Positions 9,348-21,327 of a stretch of 64,000 nucleotides of DNA are shown here, piece after piece. The stretch is from Cupriavidus basilensis (GTDB taxonomy: Bacteria; Pseudomonadota; Gammaproteobacteria; Burkholderiales; Burkholderiaceae), in the NCBI RefSeq assembly GCF_000832305.1, contig NZ_CP010536.1, forward strand, positions 2,666,001-2,730,000, read 5' to 3'. Both the position numbers and the translations under genes were made by a program. Numbering within the stretch: position 1 is the first letter of the stretch; each line of letters starts with the position of its first letter. Under the pieces are notes generated by a model. That model made no database searches. It was not told where the DNA came from and was given only the letters and a program-made list of their open reading frames with translations.

Positions 9348-9716
9348 ATGCAGCAAGGGAACGTCTACGCGCTGGGGCTTGGCGCATTTGTCCTGGCGCT
9401 CGCCCAGCCCGCATTGGCACGCGTTGATGTGGACCTGAACATCGGCGTGCCTGCGCCGGTGGTGGTGGCGCCGGCCTACCCCGCGCCCGTGTATCAGGTG
9501 CCGCCCGCCTATCCCGCACCCCCGCCGCCCGTGGCCTATCCTGCGCCGGCTCCGGTCTATGGGCCGCCTCCCGGGTATGTCGGGTATGGGCCGCCGGTGG
9601 TGGTGGCGCCGGCGGTGGTGATCGGGTGGCACGGCGAGCGCTACTGGGATGGACGGCGCTGGTGGGGCCGCCGCGACTGGTATGCCTACCATCACGCTTA
9701 CCCGTACCGGCGCTAA
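9348..9716 (+). CDS. Secreted Pro/Val/Tyr-rich repeat protein
   Basis: A 122-residue protein with a signal peptide (MQQGNVYALGLGAFVLALAQPALA) followed by APVVVAPAYPAPV-type PxPV repeats over about residues 35-85, then a conserved end with HGERYWDGRRWWGRRDWYAY. Proteins of this layout are common in Burkholderiales and are probably envelope-associated, with no known function. ATG 9348 has GAGG seven bases ahead, better than ATG 9336. It is followed by a 15-bp inverted repeat. Confidence 0.8.
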   Translation: MQQGNVYALGLGAFVLALAQPALARVDVDLNIGVPAPVVVAPAYPAPVYQVPPAYPAPPPPVAYPAPAPVYGPPPGYVGYGPPVVVAPAVVIGWHGERYWDGRRWWGRRDWYAYHHAYPYRR

Positions 9717-9744
9717 CGATCGGATCTCCGGGAGGCCTGCATCA

Positions 9745-9777
9745 GCCTGCATCACATGTGGCACATGTGATGCAGGC
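9745..9777. repeat. 15-bp perfect inverted repeat
   Basis: GCCTGCATCACATGT, three bases, then its exact complement ACATGTGATGCAGGC. It lies 28 bp after the Pro-rich gene and lacks a T-run on either side. It could be a 3' processing hairpin or a protein-binding dyad. Confidence 0.85.
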
Positions 9778-9851
9778 ATTACCCGGGAGCAGCGCGGGAG
9801 TGGCGCGGATGCAACGGCCCGGACCGCATTTGATTAACGTTGATTACAAAG

Positions 9852-9881
9852 AAAAACCGCCCCGGCAAAGGGGCGGTTTTT
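9852..9881. terminator. Bidirectional hairpin terminator
   Basis: AAAAACCGCCCC, a six-base loop, then GGGGCGGTTTTT: a perfect 12-bp stem with T-runs on both strands. It stands between the Pro-rich gene (+) and the 3' end of clpB (-) and should serve both. Confidence 0.93.
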
Positions 9882-9925
9882 CGTTCTGGCGTACTGCCGT
9901 CGTACTGCCGTGGTAATGCCGTGCC

Positions 9926-12514
<2,589 letters not shown>

Positions 12515-12621
12515 TTAGGAGCCCTCTTTTTTCGGATGAGTGTCCTGATGCGGAAGGCGGGGCGCCTGCGCCCCGGCCTGCCGATCCCGCCACGCGGGCC
12601 GGACACTGGTGTCTGATCGAA

Positions 12622-12649
12622 AGATAAGGCTTTGCGCCTGCATTTCAAG
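12622..12649 (-). promoter_or_regulatory. Candidate sigma-32 promoter of clpB
   Basis: On the minus strand CTTGAAA (12649-12643) is followed after 13 bases by CCTTATCT (12629-12622), close to the heat-shock consensus CTTGAAA-N12-14-CCCCATNT. It lies about 108 bp before the clpB start, which leaves a 5' leader of about 100 nt. This agrees with known heat-shock control of clpB. Confidence 0.65.
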
Positions 12650-12710
12650 GCCTGACTGCACGGCCCTTGATGTGGCGCAGGAAATACGTTGCGCTTTGCC
12701 CCCCGCGGTC

Positions 12711-13640
12711 TCAGGCGGCCTCCAGCGGCCGCTTGTCTTCCAGGTTGCGCACCAGCACCAGCGCCTCCCCGGCCAGCACCACCCGGCCATCGTCGCCGGT
12801 GACCACCGTCGCCAGGTTGACCAGGTCCTTGTCTGCGCGCAGGCGCACGATGCGCACCGATGCGCTCAGCAGCTCGCCCAGCCGCGCCGGCGAGCGCAGT
12901 CGCAGCGACTGCTTCATCCAGCCGGTGCCACGGCCCGGCAAGCGGGTGCCCAGCAGATCCGAGAACATACCGGCCAGCAACGGCAGCGGCACGATGGTGC
13001 CCTCGAAGCCACGGCTGTGGGCGAACACCGGGTCGGTATAGAAGGCATTGCCATCGTCGGTCAACGACACGTATTCATCGATATCGCCCGCGCTGAAGCT
13101 GCGTACCGCCGAAGCCTCCTGGCCCACGCTCAGGTGATAGAGCGTACGGTCGCCGGCCGGCTGCCCCGCAAGGTGCCCGGCCGATTGCGCAACTTCGCCG
13201 GCATCCTGGCGCTGGGCCTCGGCCAGCGATTGCGCGCTGGCATCGACCAGCAGCACCGCGTCGCCTTGTGCCGTAATCTGCTCATCCGTGACGGCCATGC
13301 GGTTGCGGCCGCGCTGCACGCAGCGCACCGAAGTGTCCAGCGCGATCCGGTCCCGCCCGGGCGTTTCGTTCAACACCAGCACGGCGGCCACACCGTCGCC
13401 GACAAAGGTGGGGCGCGGGAACATCAGCGTTTGCGCGATGGGCAGCACCGGCCGGGGGTTGCTGCGCTGCATCTGCGCGCACAGCAGCGAGAACAGGAAC
13501 ATGCCATGCGCGACCGTGGCGCCAAAATGCGTCGTGCGGGCGAACGCCGGATCGCAGTGGATGGGATTGTCATCGCGCGAGAGCGAGGCGAAGCGGTCGA
13601 AATCTTCTTGCGTCAAAACGCGTGGACGGGATGCCTTCAT
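12711..13640 (-). CDS. MaoC-like double hot-dog dehydratase/hydratase
   Basis: A 309-residue protein with two hot-dog folds, of the MaoC / (R)-specific enoyl-CoA hydratase type. The N-terminal half holds the hydratase motif as RDDNPIHCDPAFA (Asp and His), followed by GATVAHGMFLFSLL. In the C-terminal half the corresponding site reads LTDDGNAFYTDP and has lost the His, so only one active site per chain is expected. Its ATG overlaps the stop of the 3HB-oligomer hydrolase gene (TGATG). The neighbours suggest (R)-3-hydroxyacyl metabolism. Confidence 0.85.
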   Translation of the reverse strand: MKASRPRVLTQEDFDRFASLSRDDNPIHCDPAFARTTHFGATVAHGMFLFSLLCAQMQRSNPRPVLPIAQTLMFPRPTFVGDGVAAVLVLNETPGRDRIALDTSVRCVQRGRNRMAVTDEQITAQGDAVLLVDASAQSLAEAQRQDAGEVAQSAGHLAGQPAGDRTLYHLSVGQEASAVRSFSAGDIDEYVSLTDDGNAFYTDPVFAHSRGFEGTIVPLPLLAGMFSDLLGTRLPGRGTGWMKQSLRLRSPARLGELLSASVRIVRLRADKDLVNLATVVTGDDGRVVLAGEALVLVRNLEDKRPLEAA

Positions 13641-15805
13641 CAGTTAGGTACCTCTACGGTGCTGCCGTTGACCGTGATCCGGTCCGCATCAGCGGGCGTT
13701 GCGGCGAACGGCGGCAGATTGGTGGGCAAGATGGTGGGTGCCGGCGACGCGGTGCCGCCGCGCGCAACCGTGCGCACTACCTGCGAGGGTGGCAGCGCGC
13801 GGCCGTTGGCGAGGTTGTCGTAGACCGCGTCGAGCGCCCGGTTCAGGTAGACGTGGAGCGGGATGAAGCGGTTGTCGTAGCCCGCTACCGCGCCGATGAA
13901 ACTGTCGAAATGCTGGCCATTGGTGACTTCCATGTAGGACAGCTTGCTGGCGCTGCCCTCCTGGAGCCGGTTGTAGCCGAGATACGGCCGCGACGTGTGG
14001 TTGACCGGCAGCAGCGCATCGCTGCGGCCATGCACGATGACGGCGGGCTTGCCGTGCAGGTTGCCCGAGCGCAGCGTCTGGGCCAGGCCCGCTTGCAGCG
14101 CCTGGGCCTGCGCGCCGGTGCCGGTGAGCAGCCCGCGCAGGCAGCGCGCGCCGTCGAGGTTGGCGTCGGCCACATTGTTGCTTGGCGACTGGGAGTAGAT
14201 GTCGCGCAGCGGGCCGCCGGGATTGTTGTCGTTGATCAGCTGCACGCCGGCCGCCGGCGGCACGCCATTGCCAGTCGCGTACAGCACGTTGAGCGTAGCC
14301 GGCGCAATCGCCGCCGGCGTCAGGACCGCCGTGCCGGTCGCGGCAAAGCTCAAGCCGCACAAGCGATCCGCCACGCCGGCCCGCGCGAGCGCGTTGGCAA
14401 AGGTCACCGAGACCGCATTGGCCACCTCGAACAGGGCCAGCGACGGATGGAGCGCATCGGATTCGGCTTCCCAGCCAAAGGCGTGCAGCGCCTGCAGCGC
14501 GCTGGCGGCCTGGCTGGCGGCATCCGGCCCCGTCACCAGGCCCGCGTTGGCCAGCGACTGGCAACGGTTGAGCGCCGGCTGCGCCAGCCCGACGGTGGGC
14601 AGCGCGTAGAGCGCCACACCCGGCGCATTCACCAGCGCGGTCGCCTGCGAGGTGCACAGCTGCAGCAGGTTGGCCGTGGTGGTGTAGTCATACAGCGGGC
14701 GCCCGGACAGGCTCACCGGCACGCCGCCGCGGGTGACGGTGACACCCGTGTTGCTGGGCAGGTTGAGGTTCGGCTCGGCCACCGCCACGCCGTCGATCAG
14801 GCCCTGGGTGTCCTGTTCCGCCGCCGCAATCGCCGCGCCGCCGCCGTTGGACACGCTGGACGCGATCACCACGACCTTGTCCGGGCCCAGGCTGCGCTGG
14901 CGCGTGCCATCGGTGGCCACGTTGCCAAAGCGGTCGTTGATGGCCCAGATGGCGAAACTGGCGGCCTGCAGCGTGAACGTGCCCCAGTCCTTCTCGGGGT
15001 TGCGCTGCGAGTGCGCGTGCTTGAACGCCAGCCGGTGCGGCGCCAGCGCATTGAACGCGGCCAGGCTGGTGTTGGGAAACGGCGCGGCAAACTGCGCGTT
15101 GGCGCCGGCCGCGGCGCGGCTGGTGCGAGTGCCGTCGATCAGCGCAACGGTGTCGGTGTCCAGGTCGTGCGGCGCGGCGCCGGTGCCTTTGTCCGTGTAA
15201 GCGACGGCGCAGCCGCGCTTGAGTGCCCATTCGCCGGTGGAGATCGCGCCATAGACGCCGCGCGAGCCGGACGATGTGGCGGTGATCAGGCACGGCTTGG
15301 CCACATTGAAGCTGTCGGGGATCTGCACCAGCATGGTTACGTTCTGCTGGCCGCTGCCATCGTCGGAGAAAGCCAGGTACTCGCGCCCCGCGACCTTGCC
15401 CTGCCCCGTCGTGATGCTGCCTTGCGCGTCCACATTGGGGCCGTACAGCGAGCCATAGCCACCGCCTGCCGTGGTGTCCACCAACGCGCGGTAGTTGGTG
15501 TAGATGGCGTAGCGGCGCAGCTCGGCCGCGGTGGGCGCGGCCGGGTTCAGCGGCAACGGCGCGGTAGCGGAGCCCAGGCCGTCCTTGCCGAGGCCAGCGG
15601 TGAGCAGGTCGTCCGTGTTGCCGTCGTAGGTCTTGATCGTGACCGTGCCGATATTGGCCGGCTTGGTATTGGGATTGGTGTTGCCGCTACTGGTGTTGTT
15701 ATCGCTCGAACCGCACGCCGCCAGCAACAAGCCCGCCGCCCCGGCCAGCGCCAGGCGCGCCCCGTATCTGGTCAAACCGCTATGCCCTGCAAGTCCGCGC
15801 AACAT
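13640..15805 (-). CDS. D-(-)-3-hydroxybutyrate oligomer hydrolase
   Basis: Splits short 3-hydroxybutyrate oligomers to monomers in PHB breakdown. It has 721 residues from ATG 15805, which has AAGGGGG seven bases upstream. The N-terminus carries a lipoprotein-type signal ending LLLAACGSSD. The likely nucleophile lies in SVSNGGG within VVIASSVSNGGGAAIAA, typical of this esterase family, which lacks a standard G-X-S-X-G box. A candidate His is in TNGQHFDSFIG near the C-terminus. It is followed without gap by the MaoC gene. Its signature supports a PHB-forming host such as Cupriavidus. Confidence 0.92.
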   Translation of the reverse strand: MLRGLAGHSGLTRYGARLALAGAAGLLLAACGSSDNNTSSGNTNPNTKPANIGTVTIKTYDGNTDDLLTAGLGKDGLGSATAPLPLNPAAPTAAELRRYAIYTNYRALVDTTAGGGYGSLYGPNVDAQGSITTGQGKVAGREYLAFSDDGSGQQNVTMLVQIPDSFNVAKPCLITATSSGSRGVYGAISTGEWALKRGCAVAYTDKGTGAAPHDLDTDTVALIDGTRTSRAAAGANAQFAAPFPNTSLAAFNALAPHRLAFKHAHSQRNPEKDWGTFTLQAASFAIWAINDRFGNVATDGTRQRSLGPDKVVVIASSVSNGGGAAIAAAEQDTQGLIDGVAVAEPNLNLPSNTGVTVTRGGVPVSLSGRPLYDYTTTANLLQLCTSQATALVNAPGVALYALPTVGLAQPALNRCQSLANAGLVTGPDAASQAASALQALHAFGWEAESDALHPSLALFEVANAVSVTFANALARAGVADRLCGLSFAATGTAVLTPAAIAPATLNVLYATGNGVPPAAGVQLINDNNPGGPLRDIYSQSPSNNVADANLDGARCLRGLLTGTGAQAQALQAGLAQTLRSGNLHGKPAVIVHGRSDALLPVNHTSRPYLGYNRLQEGSASKLSYMEVTNGQHFDSFIGAVAGYDNRFIPLHVYLNRALDAVYDNLANGRALPPSQVVRTVARGGTASPAPTILPTNLPPFAATPADADRITVNGSTVEVPN

Positions 15806-15861
15806 GTTGTGCCCCCTTGTTGCATGCCGGCCCGGCATGCTGGATCGATCGGAACGCAATA

Positions 15862-15888
15862 CAGAAACGACAGAAACGACAGAAACGA
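15862..15888. repeat. Three tandem 9-bp repeats
   Basis: CAGAAACGA stands three times in a row in the 130-bp gap between the acyl-CoA ligase end and the oligomer-hydrolase start. Such iterons upstream of a gene may be binding sites or slippage products. Confidence 0.85.
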
Positions 15889-15935
15889 GAATTTCACGAG
15901 ACCACCACTGCATGACTTCACACTGCGCGCCGCCC

Positions 15936-17483
15936 TCACTGCGACTGGAAGCGCGCGCGCAGCTTGTGCTTTTCCACCTTGCCCGACGGCGTGCGCGGCA
16001 GCGCCTCGATCATCCGCACGTGGCGCGGCACCTTGTAGCTTGCCAGCGCGGCGCGGCAATGCGCGAGCACGCCTTCGGCATCGAGCGCCATGCCGGGCTT
16101 CGCCACCACCAGCGCCATGCCGACCTCTCCCCAGCGCGCATCGGGCACGCCGATGACGGCGGCCTCGGACACGGCAGCAAGCTGAAACAGCACATTCTCC
16201 ACTTCGGCCGGGTAGACGTTTTCTCCGCCTGAGATAAACATGTCCTTGGCGCGGTCGACAATGTAGTAGTCGCCCTCCTCGTCCATGTAAGCGATATCGC
16301 CCGAGTACAGCCAGCCGCCACGGATGGCGGCGTCGGTGGCCTGGGGCAGGTTCCAGTAGCCGGGCGTGACGCCCGGCCCCTTGATCAGCAGCTCGCCACG
16401 CTCGCCCGGCGCCACGTCGCGGCCCTGCGGATCCACCACCCGCGTCAGCATGGAGCCGACCGGCTTGCCGATGGTGCCGATCTTGCGGCGCGCCGTGGCT
16501 TCGTCGCACACGAACACGGTTGGCCCGGTCTCGGTCATGCCAAAGCCGAAGCAGATCGTCACGCCCTTGGCCAGGTAGGCCTCCAGCAGCGGCCGCGGCA
16601 CCGCGGAGCCGCCCGCGGACATATTGCGCACACGGGAAAAATCCGCCGCCGCGAAGCCGGCATGCTGGCTCAGGAACAGGTAGACCGCGGGCACGGCGAA
16701 GAACATGGTGATGCCCTCCCCGGCGCTGGCATCAAGCTTGCGCAACGTCACCTCGGCGTCGAACTGCCGCATGATGTGCACAGTGCCGCCGGCATGCAGC
16801 ACGGGATTGGCGTACAGGTTCAGCCCGCCGGTATGGAAGAACGGCAGCACGTTCAGGAACACGTCGTCGCGCGTGATCTTGTTGGCCAGCATGGCGTTGA
16901 CGGCGTTGAAGAACACCATGCCGTAGGTCTGGATCACGCCCTTGGGGCGTCCCGTGGTGCCCGAGGTGTAAAGCAGGTGCCAAACCTCGTGCTCGTCGCG
17001 GCACGGCATCTCGACGACGCGCCCGGAGCTACCCGCCAGCATCGCTTCGTACTCGGTCCAGCCGCCCGGCACGTCCGCGCTCTCGTCGTCGGCCAGGTGC
17101 AATACCGCGCGCAGCGGCAAGGTGTCGGCAAGCGCGGCGGCGGTGGCAAGAAAGCCGTCACCGGCTACCAGCACGTCGGGCGAGCAGTCGCGCAGGATCG
17201 GCAGCAGCTCCGCGGCCGCCAGCCGCCAGTTCAGGCAGACCATCACCATGCCGGCCTTGGCGCAGCCATAGAGCATCTCGAAATAGTCCGAGCTGTTGTG
17301 GGCCAGCACGGCCACGCGGGCCCCGGGCGCCAGCCCCAAGCGCTCGCCCAGGTATTCCGCGAAGCGGCTGGCGCGCTCGTCGAACTGCCGGTAGGTCACC
17401 GTGCGGCCGCTCTCCACGTCGACCAGGGCGACTTTGTCCGGCGTATGCAGGGCATTCTTGTGCAGCCAGTCGACTACGTACAT
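15936..17483 (-). CDS. AMP-dependent acyl-CoA ligase
   Basis: Activates a carboxylic acid to its CoA thioester with ATP. It has 515 residues and all ANL-family motifs: LLYTSGTTGRPKGV (P-loop), GFGMTETGP, YSGDIAYMDEEGDYYIVDRA, DMFISGGENVYPAEVE, and the catalytic Lys in PRTPSGKVEKHKL. It is the gene after the livM permease on the same strand (62 bp gap), so it probably activates the acid imported by that ABC system. The chain-length or aromatic preference cannot be read. Confidence 0.92.
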   Translation of the reverse strand: MYVVDWLHKNALHTPDKVALVDVESGRTVTYRQFDERASRFAEYLGERLGLAPGARVAVLAHNSSDYFEMLYGCAKAGMVMVCLNWRLAAAELLPILRDCSPDVLVAGDGFLATAAALADTLPLRAVLHLADDESADVPGGWTEYEAMLAGSSGRVVEMPCRDEHEVWHLLYTSGTTGRPKGVIQTYGMVFFNAVNAMLANKITRDDVFLNVLPFFHTGGLNLYANPVLHAGGTVHIMRQFDAEVTLRKLDASAGEGITMFFAVPAVYLFLSQHAGFAAADFSRVRNMSAGGSAVPRPLLEAYLAKGVTICFGFGMTETGPTVFVCDEATARRKIGTIGKPVGSMLTRVVDPQGRDVAPGERGELLIKGPGVTPGYWNLPQATDAAIRGGWLYSGDIAYMDEEGDYYIVDRAKDMFISGGENVYPAEVENVLFQLAAVSEAAVIGVPDARWGEVGMALVVAKPGMALDAEGVLAHCRAALASYKVPRHVRMIEALPRTPSGKVEKHKLRARFQSQ

Positions 17484-17545
17484 GGTCCGGGATCTCCGCT
17501 CGTGGATGTTCTTGTTATCTTGCTAGCCTTTTATTGCATGCAGAT

Positions 17546-18622
17546 CTACGACGCCACCTCGTGCTCGGCGCGATCGCCGCGCAGCCGCCCGACGATGCCT
17601 TGCGGGAAGTAATACACGCTGAGGATAAACAACAGGCCGAGCCACAGCAGCCAGCGGTCCGGATGCAGCAGCCCCGACAGCAGCGGAATCGCCGCGGTGG
17701 CATCGCTCGCCAGCTTCATCACGTCCTGCAAGTAGGTCTGCGCCACCAGGAACAGCGTGGTGCCGATCAGCGCGCCGTACAGCGTGCCCATGCCACCGAT
17801 CACCACGATCAGCAGGATGTCGACCATGATCTCGAAGGACAACGAGGTATCCGGGCCGTTGTAGCGCAGCCAGAGCGCCATCAGCACCCCGGCCAGCGTG
17901 GCAAACCCGGCCGACAGCACGGTGGACACGGTACGGTACACCACGGTGCGGTAGCCAATGGCCTCGGCCCGGAAATCGTTCTCGCGGATTGCCTGCAGCA
18001 CCCGGCCGAACGGCGAGTTCACCACGCGCAGCAGCAACAGGAACAACACCAGCGCGCTCGCGAACACGAAGTAATACGAAAACAGCTTGCCGTTGAGCGG
18101 CACGCCAAGCCATTCGGCGTCGCCCAGCGAAAAGCCCGGCGTGAACACCTCCGGCACCTTGAAGCTGATGCCATCCTCGCCGCCGGTCCACTCGGAGAGC
18201 TGCGACACCAGCGTGGCAAAGGCGGTGGCCACCGCCAGCGTGATCATGGCAAAGAAGATCGCCCTGACCCGCAGCGAAAACAGCCCGATCAGGAAAGCCA
18301 GCAGCATCGACACCAGCAGCGCGCCCAGCGTGCCGAGCGCCAGCGCGCCCCACCCCGGCTCCAGCCGTGACATGGCGATCGCCACGCCATAGCCGCCGAT
18401 GCCGAAAAACATGGTGTGGGCAAAGGAGACGATGCCGGTATAGCCGAGCAACAGGTCGTAGCTGGCCACCAGCACCACGAAGATGCAGATCTTGGCCGCC
18501 ATGTTGAGCGCGCGCGCACCGGGAAACAGGAAAGGCGCGCACGCCAGCGCCAGCAGCATGGCCACCAGGATCACGGTCAGCACGCGGCTTCGTGGCAGGT
18601 CGCCGGAAAGCAGTCGGGTCAT
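17546..18622 (-). CDS. livM: Branched-chain amino acid-type ABC permease LivM
   Basis: Inner-membrane permease of 358 residues with the LivM pattern: about nine hydrophobic helices, DLLLGYTGIVSFAHTMFFGIG in the first half, and IRENDFRAEAIGYRT, the ATPase-contacting EAA-like loop, near residue 230. ATG 18622 is 17 bp after the livH stop. It forms the membrane channel with LivH, energised by LivF and LivG. In this context (hydratase, ligase) the cargo is more likely an organic acid than an amino acid. Confidence 0.92.
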   Translation of the reverse strand: MTRLLSGDLPRSRVLTVILVAMLLALACAPFLFPGARALNMAAKICIFVVLVASYDLLLGYTGIVSFAHTMFFGIGGYGVAIAMSRLEPGWGALALGTLGALLVSMLLAFLIGLFSLRVRAIFFAMITLAVATAFATLVSQLSEWTGGEDGISFKVPEVFTPGFSLGDAEWLGVPLNGKLFSYYFVFASALVLFLLLLRVVNSPFGRVLQAIRENDFRAEAIGYRTVVYRTVSTVLSAGFATLAGVLMALWLRYNGPDTSLSFEIMVDILLIVVIGGMGTLYGALIGTTLFLVAQTYLQDVMKLASDATAAIPLLSGLLHPDRWLLWLGLLFILSVYYFPQGIVGRLRGDRAEHEVAS

Positions 18623-18639
18623 GGTTTTTTCCTGGGCGC

Positions 18640-19671
18640 TCAGCGCTTGGCTACCGGGTAAAGGCCCTGCGGACGCCACAGCAGGATCATCACCATCAGC
18701 AGGATGTTCGAGAACAGTGCCACCTTGGGAAACAGGAAGCCGGTGTAGTTGGCCATCAGGCCGACCAGCAAGGCGCCGACAAAGCAGCCGGTGGTGGAGC
18801 CAAGCCCGCCGATGATGATCACGATAAAGATCAGCACATTGACCTGGGCACCGATGGACGCGGTAATGTTCTGCTGGTACAGCCCCCACAGCACGCCGCC
18901 CATGCCGGCCAGCCCCGCCCCCACCACGAACACGCCGATGAACAAGAGCCGGATGCGGTAGCCGAGCGACTCCACCATCTCGCGGTTCTCCACGCCGGCC
19001 CGGATCAGCAGGCCGATGCGCGTGCGGTTGAGCACCAGCACCATGGAGATAAAAATCACCAGCCCGAGCACCACGGCGATGAGCCGGTACTTCTCGATGG
19101 CCGCGTCGCCCAGCAGCACCGCGCCGCGGAAGGTGGTGGGCACCTGCAGCGCGATGGTCTCGGCCCCCCAGATCGCCTTGATCAGCTGCTCGGCCACGAT
19201 CATGCCGCCCATGGTGATCAGGATCTGCTTGAGGTGCTGGCCGTAGACCGGGCGCACCACGATGCGCTCGAACAGGAAACCGATGACGCCCGCCGCCGCC
19301 ATCGCCGCCAGGATGGCCAGGCCAAACACCGCCAGGTTGAGCCACAGGCTGTCTGCCTCGACCCAGGCGCCCAGCGGCAGCAGCACGGATGCCGCCACGT
19401 AGGCTCCCAACGCGATAAACGCGCCGTGTCCAAAGTTGAGCACGTCCATCAGCCCAAACACGAGCGTCAGGCCCGACGACACCACGAACACGATCATGCC
19501 CATGGCAAGGCCGGCGATGGTCAGCGTAAGCCAGGTCGAACCGCTGCCGATCAAGGGATAGGCCAGCAGCATCAGCAGCGGCGCCAGCGCCAGCGGGGTC
19601 CAGTCGAGCCGGACCTTGGGCAGATTGGCCGGTGTCGCCGGGGTGGTGGGTAAGGAGCTTGTACTCGCCAT
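18640..19671 (-). CDS. livH: Branched-chain amino acid-type ABC permease LivH
   Basis: Second inner-membrane permease, 343 residues, slightly longer than the ~300 usual because of an N-terminal tail before the first helix. It shows the LivH hallmarks SGLTLVFGLMDVLNFGHGAFIALGAY, reading across two helices, and the cytoplasmic loop RIGLLIRAGVENREMVESLGY. It lies between livF and livM in the minus-strand operon. Confidence 0.92.
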   Translation of the reverse strand: MASTSSLPTTPATPANLPKVRLDWTPLALAPLLMLLAYPLIGSGSTWLTLTIAGLAMGMIVFVVSSGLTLVFGLMDVLNFGHGAFIALGAYVAASVLLPLGAWVEADSLWLNLAVFGLAILAAMAAAGVIGFLFERIVVRPVYGQHLKQILITMGGMIVAEQLIKAIWGAETIALQVPTTFRGAVLLGDAAIEKYRLIAVVLGLVIFISMVLVLNRTRIGLLIRAGVENREMVESLGYRIRLLFIGVFVVGAGLAGMGGVLWGLYQQNITASIGAQVNVLIFIVIIIGGLGSTTGCFVGALLVGLMANYTGFLFPKVALFSNILLMVMILLWRPQGLYPVAKR

Positions 19672-19742
19672 TGTCTCGGTCCTGACGATATCTTGTTATG
19701 TGTCTTGCCTGTCTTGTCTTGCTGGCCGCAATTGGTGACGCG

Positions 19743-20489
19743 CTACTGGTGCGCCGCCAGCGACAAACCGAGCAGCCGCTGCTGCAGGCTCTCGTCCCCC
19801 GCCAGCGCTGCCATCGTTCCCGTATGCACCACGCGCCCGTCATCCATCACGGCAACGGCGTCCCCCACCGACTTCGCCATGTGGAAGTTCTGCTCCACCA
19901 GCAGGATCGATACGTCCGTCTGCTTGAGCTCGCGGAACACCGTGATCATGTTCTGGATGATGGCCGGCGCCAGGCCCTTGGTCGGCTCGTCCACGATCAG
20001 CAGCTTGCGCGGCTCGATGATGGCGCGCGCCACCGACAGCATCTGCTTCTGCCCGCCGGACAGCACGCCGGCACGCTGGTGCCAGAAGATCTTCAGCGCG
20101 GGGAACATGCGGAACACCCAGTCAAGCCGCTGCCCGTCGATCGCGCCGCTGCGCGCGGCCAGCCGCATGTTCTCGGCCACCGTCAGCTCGGAGAACACGC
20201 TCATGTTCTCCGGCACATAGGCGATGCCGGCCTGCGCGATGGCAGGCGTGCCGCGGCGCGTGATGTCGGCCCCGTCGAACACGATCCGCCCTTCGCTCGC
20301 CTGCCACAGGTTCATGATGGTGCGCAGCGTGGTGGTCTTGCCCGCGCCGTTGCGCCCCAGCAGCATGGTCACGCCGCCGCGCGGCACGGCAAAGCTCACG
20401 CCGTGCAGGATGTGATACGGCCCGATATGCGTCTGCACGCCATCCAGGCTCAGGATGGGTGCTGCGGGTGCTGCGGGTGCTTCAGCCAT
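19743..20489 (-). CDS. livF: ABC transporter ATP-binding protein LivF
   Basis: ATPase subunit of 248 residues. Walker A GRNGAGKTTT near residue 45, Q-loop region NLWQASEGRI, signature LSGGQKQML near 145, Walker B LLIVDEPTKGLAP and the H-loop VEQNFHMA follow in order. Its start overlaps the end of livG by 8 bp. It powers the LivHM permease as a heterodimer with LivG. Confidence 0.94.
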   Translation of the reverse strand: MAEAPAAPAAPILSLDGVQTHIGPYHILHGVSFAVPRGGVTMLLGRNGAGKTTTLRTIMNLWQASEGRIVFDGADITRRGTPAIAQAGIAYVPENMSVFSELTVAENMRLAARSGAIDGQRLDWVFRMFPALKIFWHQRAGVLSGGQKQMLSVARAIIEPRKLLIVDEPTKGLAPAIIQNMITVFRELKQTDVSILLVEQNFHMAKSVGDAVAVMDDGRVVHTGTMAALAGDESLQQRLLGLSLAAHQ

Positions 20490-21327
20490 GGCTGCCCTCC
20501 TGCTGCGCGCTCTCGTCGCCGGCGGCGATGCCCAGGTACGCCTGCTGCACGATCGGCGAGGCGATCACCTCGGCCGGATCGCCGTCGGCCATCAGGTTAC
20601 CGTTATGCAGCACGATGATGCGGTCGGCCAGCGAGCGCACCACATCCATCTTGTGTTCCACCAGCAGCACCGTCTTGCTCTTGTCGCGCTTGATCTCCTG
20701 GATCAGGCCAAGGATCACCGGCACCTCGTCCACGCTCATGCCGGCGGTCGGCTCGTCGAACATGAAGATGCGCGGCTGCAGCGCCAGCAGGATGCCCACC
20801 TCCAGCTTGCGCTGGTCGCCGTGCGGCAAAGAGGCTACCGGCAGGTGGCGCTTGTCGGCCAGGGCCACCCGTTCCAGACAGTCCTCGGCCTGCTCGCGGA
20901 CCGCGCGGTTTGCGCTCCACACGCTCCACAGATCCAGCCCGATGCGCCGGCGCGACTGCACCGCCAGGCGCACGTTCTCGAACACCGATAGATTGGGAAA
21001 CAGGCTGGTCAGCTGGAAGGCGCGGCCAATGCCGCGCAGCGCCTTGTGCGGCACCGGCAGGCGCGTCACGTCCTCGCCGCCGAGCAGGATCTGCCCGGCG
21101 CTGGGCGGCAACTGGCCCGAGATCAGGTTGAAGTACGTGGTCTTGCCGGCCCCGTTGGGGCCGACGATGCAGGTCAGCTCGCCGGGATGAAACGCGCAGG
21201 AGACCGCATTGACCGCCACGTGCCCGCCAAAGCGGATGGTGAGGTCTCGCGTCTCGAGCGCAGGCGGCCCTGCCACCGCCCGCGAGAGCGCTGCCGTTGT
21301 ATCGATGGAAGCGGCGCCCACTGTCAT
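20482..21327 (-). CDS. livG: ABC transporter ATP-binding protein LivG
   Basis: ATPase subunit of 281 residues from ATG 21327. It has Walker A GPNGAGKTTY, the LivG-specific insertion IGRAFQLTSLFPNLSVFENV, a degenerate signature SLPHGDQRKLEV (LSxGxQ altered to LPHGDQ), Walker B IFMFDEPTAGMS and the H-loop VEHKMD. It carries about 25 extra N-terminal residues before the ABC domain. ATG and the livK stop share one base (TGATG). Confidence 0.93.
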   Translation of the reverse strand: MTVGAASIDTTAALSRAVAGPPALETRDLTIRFGGHVAVNAVSCAFHPGELTCIVGPNGAGKTTYFNLISGQLPPSAGQILLGGEDVTRLPVPHKALRGIGRAFQLTSLFPNLSVFENVRLAVQSRRRIGLDLWSVWSANRAVREQAEDCLERVALADKRHLPVASLPHGDQRKLEVGILLALQPRIFMFDEPTAGMSVDEVPVILGLIQEIKRDKSKTVLLVEHKMDVVRSLADRIIVLHNGNLMADGDPAEVIASPIVQQAYLGIAAGDESAQQEGSHG

